From assembly GCF_037893015.1 (NCBI RefSeq), contig NC_133664.1:122993887-123057886 (forward strand): a stretch of DNA of 64,000 nt. Direction: 5' to 3'. Source of the DNA: Macrotis lagotis. Taxonomy: Eukaryota; Chordata; Mammalia; Peramelemorphia; Peramelidae. Shown in pieces: positions 35,809-46,445 of the stretch. The notes under the pieces were generated by a model. The model worked only from the letters and a program-made list of their open reading frames with translations. It was not told where the DNA came from and did not search any database. Position numbers and translations under genes: made by a program. How positions within the stretch are numbered: position 1 is the first letter of the stretch; the number at the start of each line of letters is the position of its first letter.

Positions 35809-35960
35809 TTTTTTTAGGTTTTTTGCAGGGCAAACGGGGTTAAGTGGCTTGCCCAAGGCCACACAGCTAGGTAATTATTAAGTGTCTGAGACCGGATTTG
35901 AACCCAGGTACTCCTGACTCCAGGACCGGTGCTTTATCCACTACGGCACCTAGCCGCCCC
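35809..35960 (-). mobile_element. WSINE1-like SINE, near-consensus
   Basis: Antisense copy retaining CpG sites (GGGCAAACGGGGTTAAGTGG, GAGACCGGATTTGAACCC, CTAGCCGCCCC). Perfect 16-bp duplications TTCGTGTAGTTTCTTT lie at 35793-35808 and 35961-35976. Undecayed CpGs and an intact duplication point to a recent insertion. Confidence 0.96.
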
Positions 35961-35976
35961 TTCGTGTAGTTTCTTT

Positions 35977-37230
35977 AAAAATTTGATCTGGATGATCTGA
36001 TTGGACTTGACCTCCTAGTGTTCCTAAATTTTATATGCCTATGCAGCCCTAGTCTCATTTTTATTCTATTTTATCAGCTCCTTATTCCTTCCTCCATAGA
36101 AATGGTGGGAGATTATTAGGGAGATTCCAGTCATCCCCACTTCATGAACCTGAATATATTCAGTATACAACTTGAAAGGTAACACTTATCCTTCACTGGC
36201 AATTCAGATCAAAGCTTATGTTGTATATTTACTCTCTCTCACAGTACTTTGTTTTCCAATTCTCATCTTTGAAAAACTTTCCAAAACTTATTTCATTGGT
36301 CAATTAGCTATTCAGGAAACCCTCTAAATACCAAGAGATATACTCTCTAAGTCATTGTATAATGTGCCTTTATCAATCTCATTGGAATGAATGTATGATA
36401 AAGCATTTTTCCAGGTTTAATATGTCAGTTTGGGCTATAAGCACTAAGGATGCAATACAAATAAAAATAGTCCCTGCCCCTAAGTTCTGGTGGGAGACGA
36501 GAGAAGGGTGACCAGAGAATATAAGTGACATGGTTTAGAAATAGCCAGAAAATGAAATAGAGTCTGGTTCCAGACAAGAAAAGTTTCCATCTTTTCTACT
36601 TGTTAAATTAATATTTTTTCTAAACTTTTGAAGTTGCTGCATTATTTTTGTTGTTGAGATATTTCAATATTCATATGAGACTTACTAGAATTGAGAGATC
36701 ATGGGATAAAATTTTAATGAGTATACATCACTTAGAACTTTCTAGGTTCACAGGGGAACACTTTTTCTACCTCTTCCTTTTACTTTTTATTAGCTCCACA
36801 ATTTAGGAACATAAGCTCTGAGACCTAACCAAATACTTCTGCCTTTGTCAATTTACATACACCTATTTAAATCCACATTTGATTTTAAAAATGGAATTCA
36901 CTTTTTCTTCTCCCAAATATATAGATTTTATGAATTCTTTCAATTCTCTTCTTTGGATTCTCCAGTTTGACTGCATAAGTACAAAGATGGTCAGAATATA
37001 TAGTTTATGATAGGGAAGAGCAGAGTAGGTTTTTTTTTTTAAATCTGTTGAAAGGGATTGATTTAGCTTAAAGCGTCATTTGGAAAACTCTCAATAATTC
37101 TAAACTGGGAGGACCCTTCTAAGCAGGGGAGGGTTTAATAAGAAGCAAGACAAGTCTTCACAGCTTGGGCAAATCAAGTAAACAATTCCAATTTAACCAA
37201 TTTTTTTTCTGTTGATATTAAAATAGGTAA
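35977..37230. other. Intergenic, mostly nothing recognised
   Basis: The only recognisable part is 36435-36545, a short piece of the old repeat family at 10255 (GTCCCTGCCCCTAAGTTCTG). Confidence 0.45.
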
Positions 37231-37234
37231 GATA

Positions 37235-38370
37235 TATAGATTCTGTTATTAAAAAGTTCTTATTCTAATGGCTTGAGTAGAACAAGTGCACACAAAGACC
37301 ATGATAGAAGAGGGAAATACTAAAGATACACAAAAATAAGAATGAGCACACTTTCATCTAAGTCAGACAAGGCTTGTCAACAGGTGGAAATATTGATGGG
37401 ATGGAGTGGAGGAGGAAGACCATTACAAAGGAGAGCAGCATGTGGAAATCAAAGCGAGAAGGAAAAGGGCAGAACAAGAATGGGGAAGACAAAGTGACCC
37501 AGTTTGGTTGAAAGGAAGTATTATAAGCATATTCAGGGTGGAGCCAGAGTTGAAGAGCCTTGAATGTCAAGATCAAAAGTTTATGGGATTCATTAGGCAA
37601 TGAGGAATCATGGAAGGTTATTAAGTGAATTATAATTATAATGCTGTGGTTAGAAGTTCGAACTTGGGTGACGTTGTTTAAGATAGAAAAAGGCTATCAC
37701 CAATAGCCTGAGAAACGATAGCCTGCATTACTTTTGTGGTGGGAGTGGGGGTGAGGGCCTAGATTGAAGCAGCACTGAATATTTAACATCGTTCTACAGC
37801 GCTTTACATAATTATCCCATCTGATCTATAGAACAATCCTTTCAGGGTAGGTGCTATCATCATTTTATAGATGGGGAAACGGAGGTTTAGAAAGGTGGAT
37901 GAAGGGTCCCAAGATCGCATAGCAGCTCCTGAGTATGAGGTGGAATTTGAACCTAGATCTTGCTGTAAATTTAGCGGGTTATCCTCTCTCCGGGAAACAG
38001 AGAACAAAGCAACGGAATGGGTGTGTGAGCTGAGGGAAAGGGGGTGACAAAGTCAAAAGACGACTGAGCTTGTAAGCCTTGGAGGACTGGGAGGATGATG
38101 ACATCGTTACAAAAAAAAAGAGAAGTTAGAAGGCACAGGGAAGGGGCCAGTTTGGTAAGAAGCTAAGTTCGGTTAATAAACGTTTTGAGTAGAGATTATC
38201 TATCAGTCAGTTGGAAATTAATATGGAACTGGAACTGTAGGGAGACGTTGTCGTTGGAGATAGATTTGAGTCATCTGCAAAGAGGCGATAAGTGGCGGCA
38301 GTGGAAGGAGAGTCCGAATCTTGAGGGTCTGAACGCCTTTAAAAGATAGAATGAGGAAGGCCAGGACAGA
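37235..38370 (+). repeat. Old unclassified repeat, interrupted by MIR
   Basis: Family of 10255: CCCAGTTTGGTTGAAAGGAA, GAGCCTTGAATGTCAAGATC, then after a MIR at 37780-38005 the 3' segment GACTGGGAGGATGATGACAT, CAGTCAGTTGGAAATTAATA, GATTTGAGTCATCTGCAAAG. It ends close to the ZNF800 CpG island. Confidence 0.6.
37780..38005 (-). mobile_element. MIR SINE
   Basis: TTTTATAGATGGGGAAACGG and GAATTTGAACCTAGATCTTG in antisense, inserted in the older repeat. Confidence 0.78.
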
Positions 38371-38760
38371 AGCATTAATTCGTCAGACTGTCATTTGCCC
38401 TTATTTTTATTTTTTTGTCCGCAGAATTTAAGTGTAGGGTCTGGCATACAGCAGGAACTTTTACAGGGTCGTCAGGGAAGATGCTCTTTCTTTCTCGTCA
38501 GACTCGATGCAAACTTTTGAAGTTGATCGGGGGTCGGGACCATTGCCCCGGGGCCCCTCCGGGACGGGAGCCTTTTCGCCTTTGGTGTGACCCAGTGCAG
38601 ATGCATTCCTCCTCCTTTCTCACCCAGCCCGTTTTGCGGTGTGCGGGGCGGGCAGGTGGGGCGCTCCGTCCCCTTCGGCGGTCAAGGGCAGCCCTACCCC
38701 GGCGGCGGCCGGAGGAGGCAGCCCGCCCGCCGCCGCCGCGGCCCCAGGAAGCGTGGGTTC

Positions 38761-38772
38761 CGCGCATGCGCC
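38761..38772. promoter_or_regulatory. NRF1-type binding site
   Basis: CGCGCATGCGCC contains the palindromic core GCGCATGCGC recognised by NRF1, a frequent activator of CpG-island promoters. It lies about 470 bp upstream of the exon-1 splice donor, a plausible core-promoter position. The call is by motif only. Confidence 0.55.
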
Positions 38773-38989
38773 CCGCGCCGCGCTGCCCCGGGAGTGCCGG
38801 CCACCCTCCCGCTCCCTCCTCCGTGCGCTTGTCACTTCCTGCCCTCTCCCCATCTCCGTCCGGGGTCAGCCGCCCGCCTCCCAGCTCCCTGTCGTCGGCT
38901 CCGGAGCCTCGGCTTGACCCCCTCCCCCCGAGCTCCCCTCGGGCCGCCCGCTGCTCGTGTCTTCGGGAAGGGGGAGCGCGGACTCCATA

Positions 38990-39231
38990 AAGTTCCCTCC
39001 AGCAGCGCCCCCAAAGGCGAGGAGAGCCCCGCGGCCGGCCCCTCCCCTTCCCCGGAGCAGAGGCGCGTCCTGCAGGTGAAGGGGCTCCCGCCGCGGCCGC
39101 CTGCAGGCCGGGCCTCCCGAGGGGCGGCGGTCGGGGCGGTTCCCCCTGTCAACCGCCGGCGCCCGCGCCCCCGCCCGCGGGCCGGGACGTCGAGAGCCGC
39201 CGCCGCCGGCCCCAGCCCTCCGGGACCCGGG
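38990..39231 (+). other. ZNF800: ZNF800 non-coding exon 1 (start approximate)
   Basis: The right edge is a good donor, ...GACCCGGG|GTAAGC, with the GT at 39232-39233. It precedes a short GC-rich intron and the acceptor of the start-codon exon at 39545-39546. The left edge is nominal because the transcription start cannot be read from sequence. A second possible donor, TGCAG|GTGAAG with its GT at 39076-39077, could give a shorter form. The exon is taken as 5' untranslated because the conserved protein start lies in the next exon. Confidence 0.5.
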
Positions 39232-39252
39232 GTAAGCCGCGCCGGCCGCCTC

Positions 39253-39273
39253 GGGGGTGGGGGTGGGGTCGGG
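39253..39273 (+). other. G-quadruplex-type guanine runs at start of intron 1
   Basis: Four guanine runs of 5, 5, 4 and 3 bases (39253-39257, 39259-39263, 39265-39268, 39271-39273) are separated by loops of 1 to 2 bases. They lie on the transcribed-sense strand about 20 bp after the exon-1 donor. This fits the usual G-quadruplex rule with very short loops. In nascent RNA it would sit just inside the 315-bp first intron. Confidence 0.6.
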
Positions 39274-39546
39274 CCCGGCTGCCTCCCGCCCAGCCCGGGA
39301 GACGGGGGCGGCTTTAAAACGCCCGGCGCCGCGCGGACCGCCGACCCGGGCCGCCCCCTCCCCCCACGCGCCCCGAGGGGGCTTGCGGGCCGGGCCGCCC
39401 CCGCCCCCCGCGCCCCGGCGGGGGCCCCTCGCGCGCTGCCCCGCGGCGCCTCAGCTTTGTCGGGACGCCGCGGCCCGGCCGAGGGGGCCGCGGGGGGGGC
39501 CCGGGAGGCCCGGCGCCGCTGACGGGGCTTGTGCTTCCTCCCGCAG

Positions 39547-39665
39547 GGGAGCCGCGATGCGGAGCGGGGGGGCTGTAGGAGCCCAGCAGGTCGCCCCGCC
39601 GAAGATGCCGCTGAGGGACAAGTGCTGTCAGACGGACCACCACCACCATGGATGCTGCGAGCCAG
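39547..39665 (+). CDS. ZNF800: ZNF800 exon 2, with start codon
   Basis: This exon starts ZNF800, a nuclear zinc-finger transcription regulator known in mammals as a repressor of enteroendocrine differentiation genes. The acceptor CTTCCTCCCGCAG ends at 39546. ATG at 39605 opens MPLRDKCCQTDHHHHGCCEP, which I recognise as the start of mammalian ZNF800. The exon ends at 39665 after the first base of a Val codon; the donor is CCAG|GTAGAG. An in-frame ATG at 39557, with G at -3, would add 16 residues (MRSGGAVGAQQVAPPK). The conserved ATG has A at -3, so both contexts are acceptable. Because the acceptor is only 10 bases before the upstream ATG, a scanning ribosome would meet that ATG first. I favour 39605 on conservation. 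Reading past the donor gives no known protein. Confidence 0.93.
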
Positions 39666-40864
39666 GTAGAGGCCGGCCCGCCCTGCCCGCCGGGGCCCTG
39701 GGGCACACGGACGGTGCCGCGGCCAGGCATCCCCACCGCGGCCGCCACTCGGCCCTCTTTTCCTTTAACTTGAAAGACAGCTCGAGCCGTTCCCCGTGCC
39801 CTTGCGAGTGCCAGACGGAAAGGAAAGCGAAAAAGTGCACATCTTTGTGTAGATTGGTGCTTTGAGGCTTCTTAAAACCCCCCCGAATCTGCTGAGTTTA
39901 TGTGAAAGGAGACTAGGCAACAGTCCTGCTTTCCTTACAAGTTACGCGGTTTAAAAATGCAGCTCCGGGCTTCTGCTAAATAGCAATAACCGTGTTTAAG
40001 TTATCTCTCATCATATACATTTTCAAAACAAGCCATTTTTTTTGCATATATCTTTAGTAAGCCTCCGCATTCTTAGTGTATATTCATCAGACAGAAGGGG
40101 GCTTTTTGATTTAACTTGTGAACTGGAATATTCTGGGCTTTAGCCACCCAGTGATGCCTTTTAGCTTCATTTTCACTTTTAAACGGTGAGATCTAAATTT
40201 GTTTGACAGATGTTTCTACTTACATTAGAACAGTGATTTGAAGTGAAGTTTAATTTATTCATAGGCATTTATATGAACGGCTTAAAATAGAATCACAGAA
40301 TAAACATTTTCACTTTTTTTTCAAAATAAAATCTTTTCTTCCCACCTTAGGAGTAGTTGTATATGAATGTACAGAAATGTATACATTCTTTGACTATATA
40401 TTTCCATAAAAGTTATTAATTAATTAATTCATTCAGTTATTCATTAAGTGTACACAGTACTTTATCCTAGCCTCAATGAAGAGTTTGCTGGATCACTTTA
40501 GGCCTTTAGAATGGAAACATTTGGGGGTGGTGATAGTGTTAATATACCTGAATGTGCCAGATTTCATTACAATACTGTTCACTTTAGTGGAATGATTTTC
40601 TTTTAAATAATAGAATAAATGGTGACTTTCCTGTTTTTTGGGGGAGCCCTCTGTTCAGCTCATGACAGGGAGCACTGGGTTTCTTTTTTTTTCTGTCACT
40701 TTACTTCTACCACTACTTAGTCTTTTGCCATAAAACAGCTGATTTCAGAATGGGAAGCCAGTTTTCTGTATTCATAACTTAACAGCTTTATTCAGTGTCT
40801 TTTTAAGTTTAAAACATTGTAGTCCACATCCCAGCACCCTAAAACATCCTCAAGTTTCATGTAT

Positions 40865-41700
40865 ATTTTGCATTGTGTGCATTACAAATCATAGAATCTT
40901 AGAGTTGAGTCTATCTTGTTCACTCTGAATCAGAACAGATTTCCTCTCTGACATATCAATAGTCATCCAACCTTTGTTGGAATACCTCTAGTGAGAAAGA
41001 AGTCACTTTCTTCCAAGGCAGTCCATCCTATTTTTTGCATATCTATGATCTTCTAGAATTTTTTTTTCTTCAAAATTTACCTCTTCTATAACTTCTTTAT
41101 GTTGTTTCTAGTTCTGTTTTGTAGGACCAAGCAGTACAAGTGTTTAGACTTGTACTTATTGCAAATGGCAGCCCTTTAAATGGTTGAAAATTGCCATCAT
41201 GGCCCATCTAAATCTTCTTTTCTCAAGGCTAAACACCCTGGCTCTTTCAACTAATCTTCCTCTAGTTTTGAGGTCTTTTACCATCCTTTTTCAGTTCATC
41301 ATTGTTCTTTCTCAAATGTGATGCCAAGATCTGAACAGAATAGTCCAGTATGTGGAGTGTACAATGACTCATGTAGCCCTAGATTTTTGTGTCTCTTACA
41401 ATGCAACCAGTGGATTCATTGACTTCCATATGATGCTGTTGACAAATATTGAGATTGATAGTCCACTAACCCCCCCCCGACTTTTTTTCAGATGGACTAC
41501 TATTTAACTTTCTCCAACTTGTATCTATGAAGTCTATTTTCTGAATTCTGTTATAATACTTTATTTTTAATTTCTTTTACAATTTTATTAGATTTTGCCC
41601 ATTGTTCTAGATGGCCAAGATATCTAAGAATCTGATAATCATACATTGTGTCTGCTATCCTCAGCTTTGTTTCAGTAAAAATTTTGAAAAGCTAGACTTT
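40865..41700 (-). mobile_element. L3/CR1 LINE, 3' part
   Basis: Antisense: AATCATAGAATCTTAGAGTT (3' end), CAAGGCTAAACACCCTGGCT, GATGCCAAGATCTGAACAGA, ATAGTCCAGTATGTGGAGTG, and an ORF-side part to about 41700. Confidence 0.78.
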
Positions 41701-41898
41701 TAGCCGTCATTAATAAAAAAAAAAGTTAAAAAACACAAGGCCTAGCACAAATTCCCTGCAATTCTTCACTGAAGACCTACTGCCAAGTTGACATCAACTT
41801 GAGTCCAGAGTCAACCAGCTTAGAATTCATGTAATGGTACTAGTTCACATCTTTCCATCTTCACTATAAGAATATTATTAGAGACTTAAGCATTCTTT

Positions 41899-42187
41899 TG
41901 CTCTACCATCTGTTAGGTGGTGCAGAGGATAGAGAATCAGCCTTGAAGTCAGGAGGACCTGAGTTCAAATCTGTTCTCCACTTGACAGCTACTAGCTTGC
42001 AACCAGGGTCATCTCTAGTCATCCTGATTCATATCTGGTCACTGGATCCAGATGACTCCAGAAGAGAAAGTGAAACTGGTGACTTGACACAGCACTCCTT
42101 CCAATTAACATGCTTGTCATGGCATCACTTCCCTGATGTCATAGTTTTCTTTTAGAATGAAGAACAAATATCATCATCATCATCATA
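41899..42187 (+). mobile_element. Composite SINE, complete
   Basis: Head TTAGGTGGTGCAGAGGATAG, body GACCTGAGTTCAAATCTG, second module GGTCACTGGATCCAGATGAC, tail TTCTTTTAGAATGAAGAACA, and a (ATC)n end. This sense copy shows the whole family layout. Confidence 0.82.
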
Positions 42188-42694
42188 TTAATCCTATTAC
42201 AGAAAAGAGATATCATTATGCAGGCATGACCTATTCTAGAAAAAGTTCTTTTGAATCACTACTTCCTTTTGCTGATCTTCTGTTTAATAATATAGAATCA
42301 AATTTTGCTAGAACTCCAAATTAAGGTCATTGGTCTTTAGTTTGTAAACTCCATTCTTTTTCCTTTTTTTGAAAGTTGAATTATTGAGTGTTTCCTCATA
42401 TCTCATCCTGTGAGCACTTTCTTGTCCTCCATGATCTTTCAGTATCTCAGCAATCACACCTGTCAGTTCTTTTAATACTTAGGAGGGAAAAAAAAATTAC
42501 GTCCTGGTAAACAGGATAAAATTTGTTAATTTTGAAATAACCAAAACCAAGATGTTTGAAGTCATGTTAAGCTTATGTTCCAGTTCATGTCTGAAGACAA
42601 TTCAAATCATTTCTCTAAATTTTTCATCTCAAAAACAATATTTTGCATGGTTACTTTATTTGCAGTGTTTCAATAAAGTTTCCAGTGGATTTTT

Positions 42695-42845
42695 TTTTTT
42701 TAAGTTTTTGCAAGGCAAATGGGGTTAAGTGGCTTGCCCAAGGCTACACAGCTAGGTAATTATTAAGTGTCTGGGGTCTGATTTGAACTCAGGTACTCCT
42801 GACTCCAGGGCTGGTGCTCTATCCATTGTGCCACCTAGCTGCCCC
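42695..42845 (-). mobile_element. WSINE1-like SINE in ZNF800 intron 2
   Basis: TCCAGTGGATTTTT at 42681-42694 and 42846-42859 flanks a near-complete antisense copy. Confidence 0.95.
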
Positions 42846-44194
42846 TCCAGTGGATTTTTGATGACAGTACAGTAATTGAAATATGACAATAAAATACTAA
42901 AAATGAACCAAAATCTTTGCTCATTTTTGAAAATTCAAGAAATCATTAGAAAAATGGTAGTAAAATTAAATAAAAACCCTATAGAAGTTTTCTATGCCAT
43001 TATTTTTCAGAACTCTTCAGACTAGTGTTCTTGTTGCTTTGTTTTCACTAAAATTTTGAAAATTTTTTTTAATGTGAGGAAATTATGTTAGTTAAAATAT
43101 TGGATAGATATTGATTAATTGTAATCTATTGGTTATTATTGCAGGGGAAGATGTTTTCTGTAAGAGTGATTCCAAATGTTTTTCTAAGTTGATAGAATGT
43201 ATTTTGTGGGGAGTTTCAGAAGAAGTCTTGGAAGAATTGATGGATTCTGATTGGATTCTCTCAAAAGATTGTTTTTCAGGGGCTAGAGAGTATCTGAGTT
43301 TAATTTATAAGCCATCAATAAAACCATGGCTGAAGACTGTATATTCCTAGGCAGATATTTGAATGAGGCTAAAGTTAGGAATAAATGTCTTTCAGAATAA
43401 AGAGGATTGTTTTAGGCTGCTTTGAGACAAGAACTTCACGGTGACAAGGGGTATCCCTGGCTTCCCAAAGACTTCCACCAGAGAACTTTTTCTGACAGGT
43501 CTTCCTAATCTCAAAAGACTTTCAGTATAGGCATAGCACTAGAATATCATTCTAAGTTAAAAAGTCATTAGCAGATTGGCCCCATATGATTACTTTTGTG
43601 TCCACGGCAACTCATGAAACTCCTTTGTGTGCAAAGGTGTGGTAATCTTCATTAGTGACTAGAGTATTCATAGAGATCAAATTATGGCTCTTTTGAAGTG
43701 TTTAAGCAAAGTATGATTGTTTTTTGAAGGACAAGGATCTTTGGAGTCCTTATAAGGTGAGAGAAGGAAAAAAACTCTGCATTTAAAACTGTTCTAGGGG
43801 ACTATCCATACCTGGAAGGATGGACCTCGGAACTGAGTGAAGCTATTTTCATTACGAGATGGTGGGAGAATGTGGCAGGTTTTGAATTAGGTGAACAGGT
43901 AATTTGAGTATTGCTTGTCTTGCAAGGGATACAAAGGTGTATGAGAGGAGGTCTATTCAAATAGTACCAAGTAAATAAACTTTTCTAGGTTTGGGAGTGG
44001 CAGTAATTATTTTCATGAACCTGAGTGTGTTTTCAGCTGAGGAAGAAATTTTTTTTCTTCTCTAGTGAGGATTCCATAGACTGTCTGGGGGTACAATTTC
44101 TTACATCCTTAGATTCTTTCCTAGGACTGTTTTTACCTATATGTCCTTGGGAACATTCCTGGTTCTTTAGAATGAATAGAATTTTTTTCTATTT

Positions 44195-44355
44195 TTTTCT
44201 TTTAGGTTTTGTTTTTTTTGCAAGGCAAATGGAGTTAAATGGCTTGCCCAAGGCCACACAGCTAGGTAATTCTTAATTGTCTGAGGCTGGATTTAAACTC
44301 AGGTACTCCTGACTCCAGGGCTGGTGCTCTATCCACTGCACCACCTAGCTGCCCC
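44195..44355 (-). mobile_element. WSINE1-like SINE in ZNF800 intron 2
   Basis: Antisense copy; AATAGAATTT at 44175 and AATAGATTTT at 44356 form an imperfect duplication. The open frame at 44025-44276 runs into it. Confidence 0.88.
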
Positions 44356-45127
44356 AATAGATTTTTTTTTTTAATATTTCTTTCAGTGAGTACAACTATC
44401 AGCGGCCTCTTATGAATATGTCAAAAAGTTAGATCATCAATCTTTGAAAAAATTGATTGTTTTTATTTTTAGCTTTGTTTTATACACTTGACCTTTAGTG
44501 TCCTTTTTGAATATATGAGAAAGATTTCTGACCTTTGGTATTTGTCACATAAAGTAACAAAGATGAGTTAATGTTAAGAGTTTGGAGAACTTGTGTTATT
44601 TCTCTTTTTATTTTATTTTAGAATTATTTGTTAAAGCTGGGACATTTTTACTTCTTTAGGAGAATTGAATTGATTCTAAATTTACTTCTTTTCTTTGATT
44701 ATTGAGGGTCCTTTTTGTTCACATTAATATCAGATCTTTGTAATTTACTAGGCAGTTAGAAATGGAATTAGTTCTATAGTTGGGAGGCTTGAAACTTTGT
44801 AGGCTCAGGTTCTCTGACAGTGGGTGCACCTCCTAGCTTTGTAAACTGGTTGGGAGTACCTTGTAGTGGCAAATTGCAAGTTGGGGCATGATGGAAAATA
44901 AAAATGGGATTGATGTTCATGAGTTGTCATTTTCTGCTATAGCCTTTAGTATAAGTGGTTTTAGACGTACAAGCAACTTCTCTCTGTCTGGCTGGAACTT
45001 TTAGAATTGTGGTTTGCATGAGTATTAACAGAAAATGATCCCTGATAACTCTGAGAGCCAGTGATTCTGGACTCATGAGTTATGGTGTGATTTAAATTAA
45101 ACAATGTTATAAAATTCATTCTTTTTC

Positions 45128-45310
45128 TTTTTTTTTCCTTTCCTCCCTTTTTTTTTTTTTTTTAAAGGTTTTTGCAAGGCAAATGGGGTTAAGTGGCTTG
45201 CCCAAGGCCACACAGTTAGGTAATTATTAAGTGTCTGAGACTGGATTTGAACCCAGGTACTCCTGACTCCAGGGCTGGTGCTTTATCCACTACGCCACCT
45301 AGCCACCCCT
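45128..45310 (-). mobile_element. WSINE1-like SINE next to ZNF800 exon 3
   Basis: Perfect 16-bp duplications AAATTCATTCTTTTTC at 45112-45127 and 45311-45326. A long T/C-rich tract at its left is the SINE tail. Its right edge is 322 bp from the exon-3 acceptor. Confidence 0.95.
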
Positions 45311-45632
45311 AAATTCATTCTTTTTCAAGAAAAATGTCAGGAATTTTTGTTAAGAATCGTCAGACCTAAAAAAGGCAAAATTAGATTTTTGTTGTTGAAC
45401 TTAATTACTCCTTAAAAGTATCATTTCCATCAAGAAGAGAACTTAGTCATGCTAAGTTGGTATTTGTCTTATTAAAAAGCATACTGTGAATAGCAAATAT
45501 TTTAATAATTTGTATTATAATTATGAACATACATTTGTTGAGAACCGAAAGCATTTTTAGTTTAAGTTGTAATATATAAATGATACTAATTTCTTTATGG
45601 GGATGGGATGGGTATTGATATCTTTTATACAG

Positions 45633-45728
45633 TGTATATTCTGGAACCTGGAGATCCTCCTTTGTTACAGCAACCACTGCAGACTTCCAAATCTGGCATT
45701 CAACAAATTATTGAATGTTTTCGATCAG
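45633..45728 (+). CDS. ZNF800: ZNF800 exon 3
   Basis: The acceptor TTTTATACAG ends at 45632 and the donor TCAG|GTATGAG begins at 45729. The exon is 96 bp, and both junctions split a codon after its first base, so it could be skipped without a frameshift. Joined to exon 2 it gives Val21, then [11 protein letters not shown], then [20 protein letters not shown] up to residue 52. This agrees residue for residue with mammalian ZNF800 as I recall it. It contains no zinc-finger residues and is a linker before the first finger. A minus-strand SINE ends 322 bp upstream, outside the splice signals. Confidence 0.95.
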
Positions 45729-46254
45729 GTATGAGTATTTTGTTTCAAGATTTGTTTCTTGACATTAGGAAGAAACAGGAAAAAAAAACCTAGAAAAAGC
45801 TTAGAAACAAATGACTTGTTAAAAATAAAAATTTATATGTTGTGTTTCTTTTTAAGATGCTTTTTCAATTTCATAGTTGCTTTTTGAAGATTGATAAAAT
45901 TTGTGGTGTTTTGGCTCTAGAAGTTAGATTTTCTTCAGTTTTGCTTATATTTAGAATGGTATAAATAGAAAAGATTATTATTTGGTATCTTAAGACTAGT
46001 TTTTTGTGTAGTTAATATATTACTGATAAATATGAATGGATATGTCTGAAAACTAGATTGGTAATTAATATTGTTTGGGAGTACATAACTGAAAAATCTT
46101 GTCAGCATTGAAAAGAATTTTAAGTCTTAAGGAACCTCCATTTTTATAAATTTTATCAAAGTTACAAAGAAAAAGGCAGTTTACCTGAAGCTGTTCTTTG
46201 TGCATGCTTGTTTTATAAGTTTTATTCCTTAGAATCTTTATCTTGAGTCTTGAT

Positions 46255-46445
46255 CATTTGAAAGTATTTACTAAATGCCAAATATGTGCCAGGCATCAAG
46301 GATATAAAGATGAAAAGGAAGTAGCCTCAATCAAGTATATTTCTGTTGGGGCAGATAACTTTATACATATAATCCTATACAAAAGAAATAATAGGTAAAT
46401 ATTTTGGAATGAGGTTATGAACAGTTGGGGAGGGGAATCAGGTAA
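46255..46445 (+). repeat. Old unclassified interspersed repeat
   Basis: TATGTGCCAGGCATCAAGGA then GATGAAAAGGAAGTAGCCTC: the front segment of the family at 10255. Confidence 0.5.

Larger units (their letters stand above)
38530..39850 (+). promoter_or_regulatory. ZNF800: CpG-island promoter of ZNF800
   Basis: GC content and CpG density rise sharply against AT-rich flanks from about 38.5 kb and fall again by about 39.85 kb. The island covers the probable first exon and the start-codon exon, as expected for a broadly expressed, TATA-less mammalian promoter. I see no strong TATA box; CCATAAAG near 38986 is at best a weak candidate. An NRF1-type palindrome lies inside at 38761. Long open frames cross the island in several registers on both strands, but this is normal for CpG-rich DNA, where stop codons are rare, and none resembles a protein. 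Divergent transcription towards the left cannot be excluded from sequence. The edges are estimated by eye. Confidence 0.9.
39666..45632 (+). other. ZNF800: ZNF800 intron 2
   Basis: A 5,967-bp intron bounded by GTAGAG and TTATACAG. Its first 200 bp are still CpG-rich. 39870-40860 and 42860-44190 are single-copy-looking AT-rich DNA with no gene. The rest holds an L3/CR1 copy, a composite SINE and three WSINE1-like SINEs, listed separately. The open frame at 43111-43350 lacks any motif I recognise and is not flanked by splice signals in a matching phase. Confidence 0.85.

Noticed and set aside
38390-38415. Splice acceptor (TTTTTTTGTCCGCAG) as an alternative first-intron junction upstream of the CpG island
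   Set aside because: The following sequence joins no known exon in frame, and it precedes the promoter of the only gene here.
38415-39865. Long open frames in the CpG island (up to 311 codons on the + strand, 144 on the minus)
   Set aside because: They are Pro/Arg/Gly/Ala-rich, overlap in several frames, and resemble no protein apart from the short ZNF800 start at 39605-39665. Stop codons are simply rare in such GC-rich DNA.
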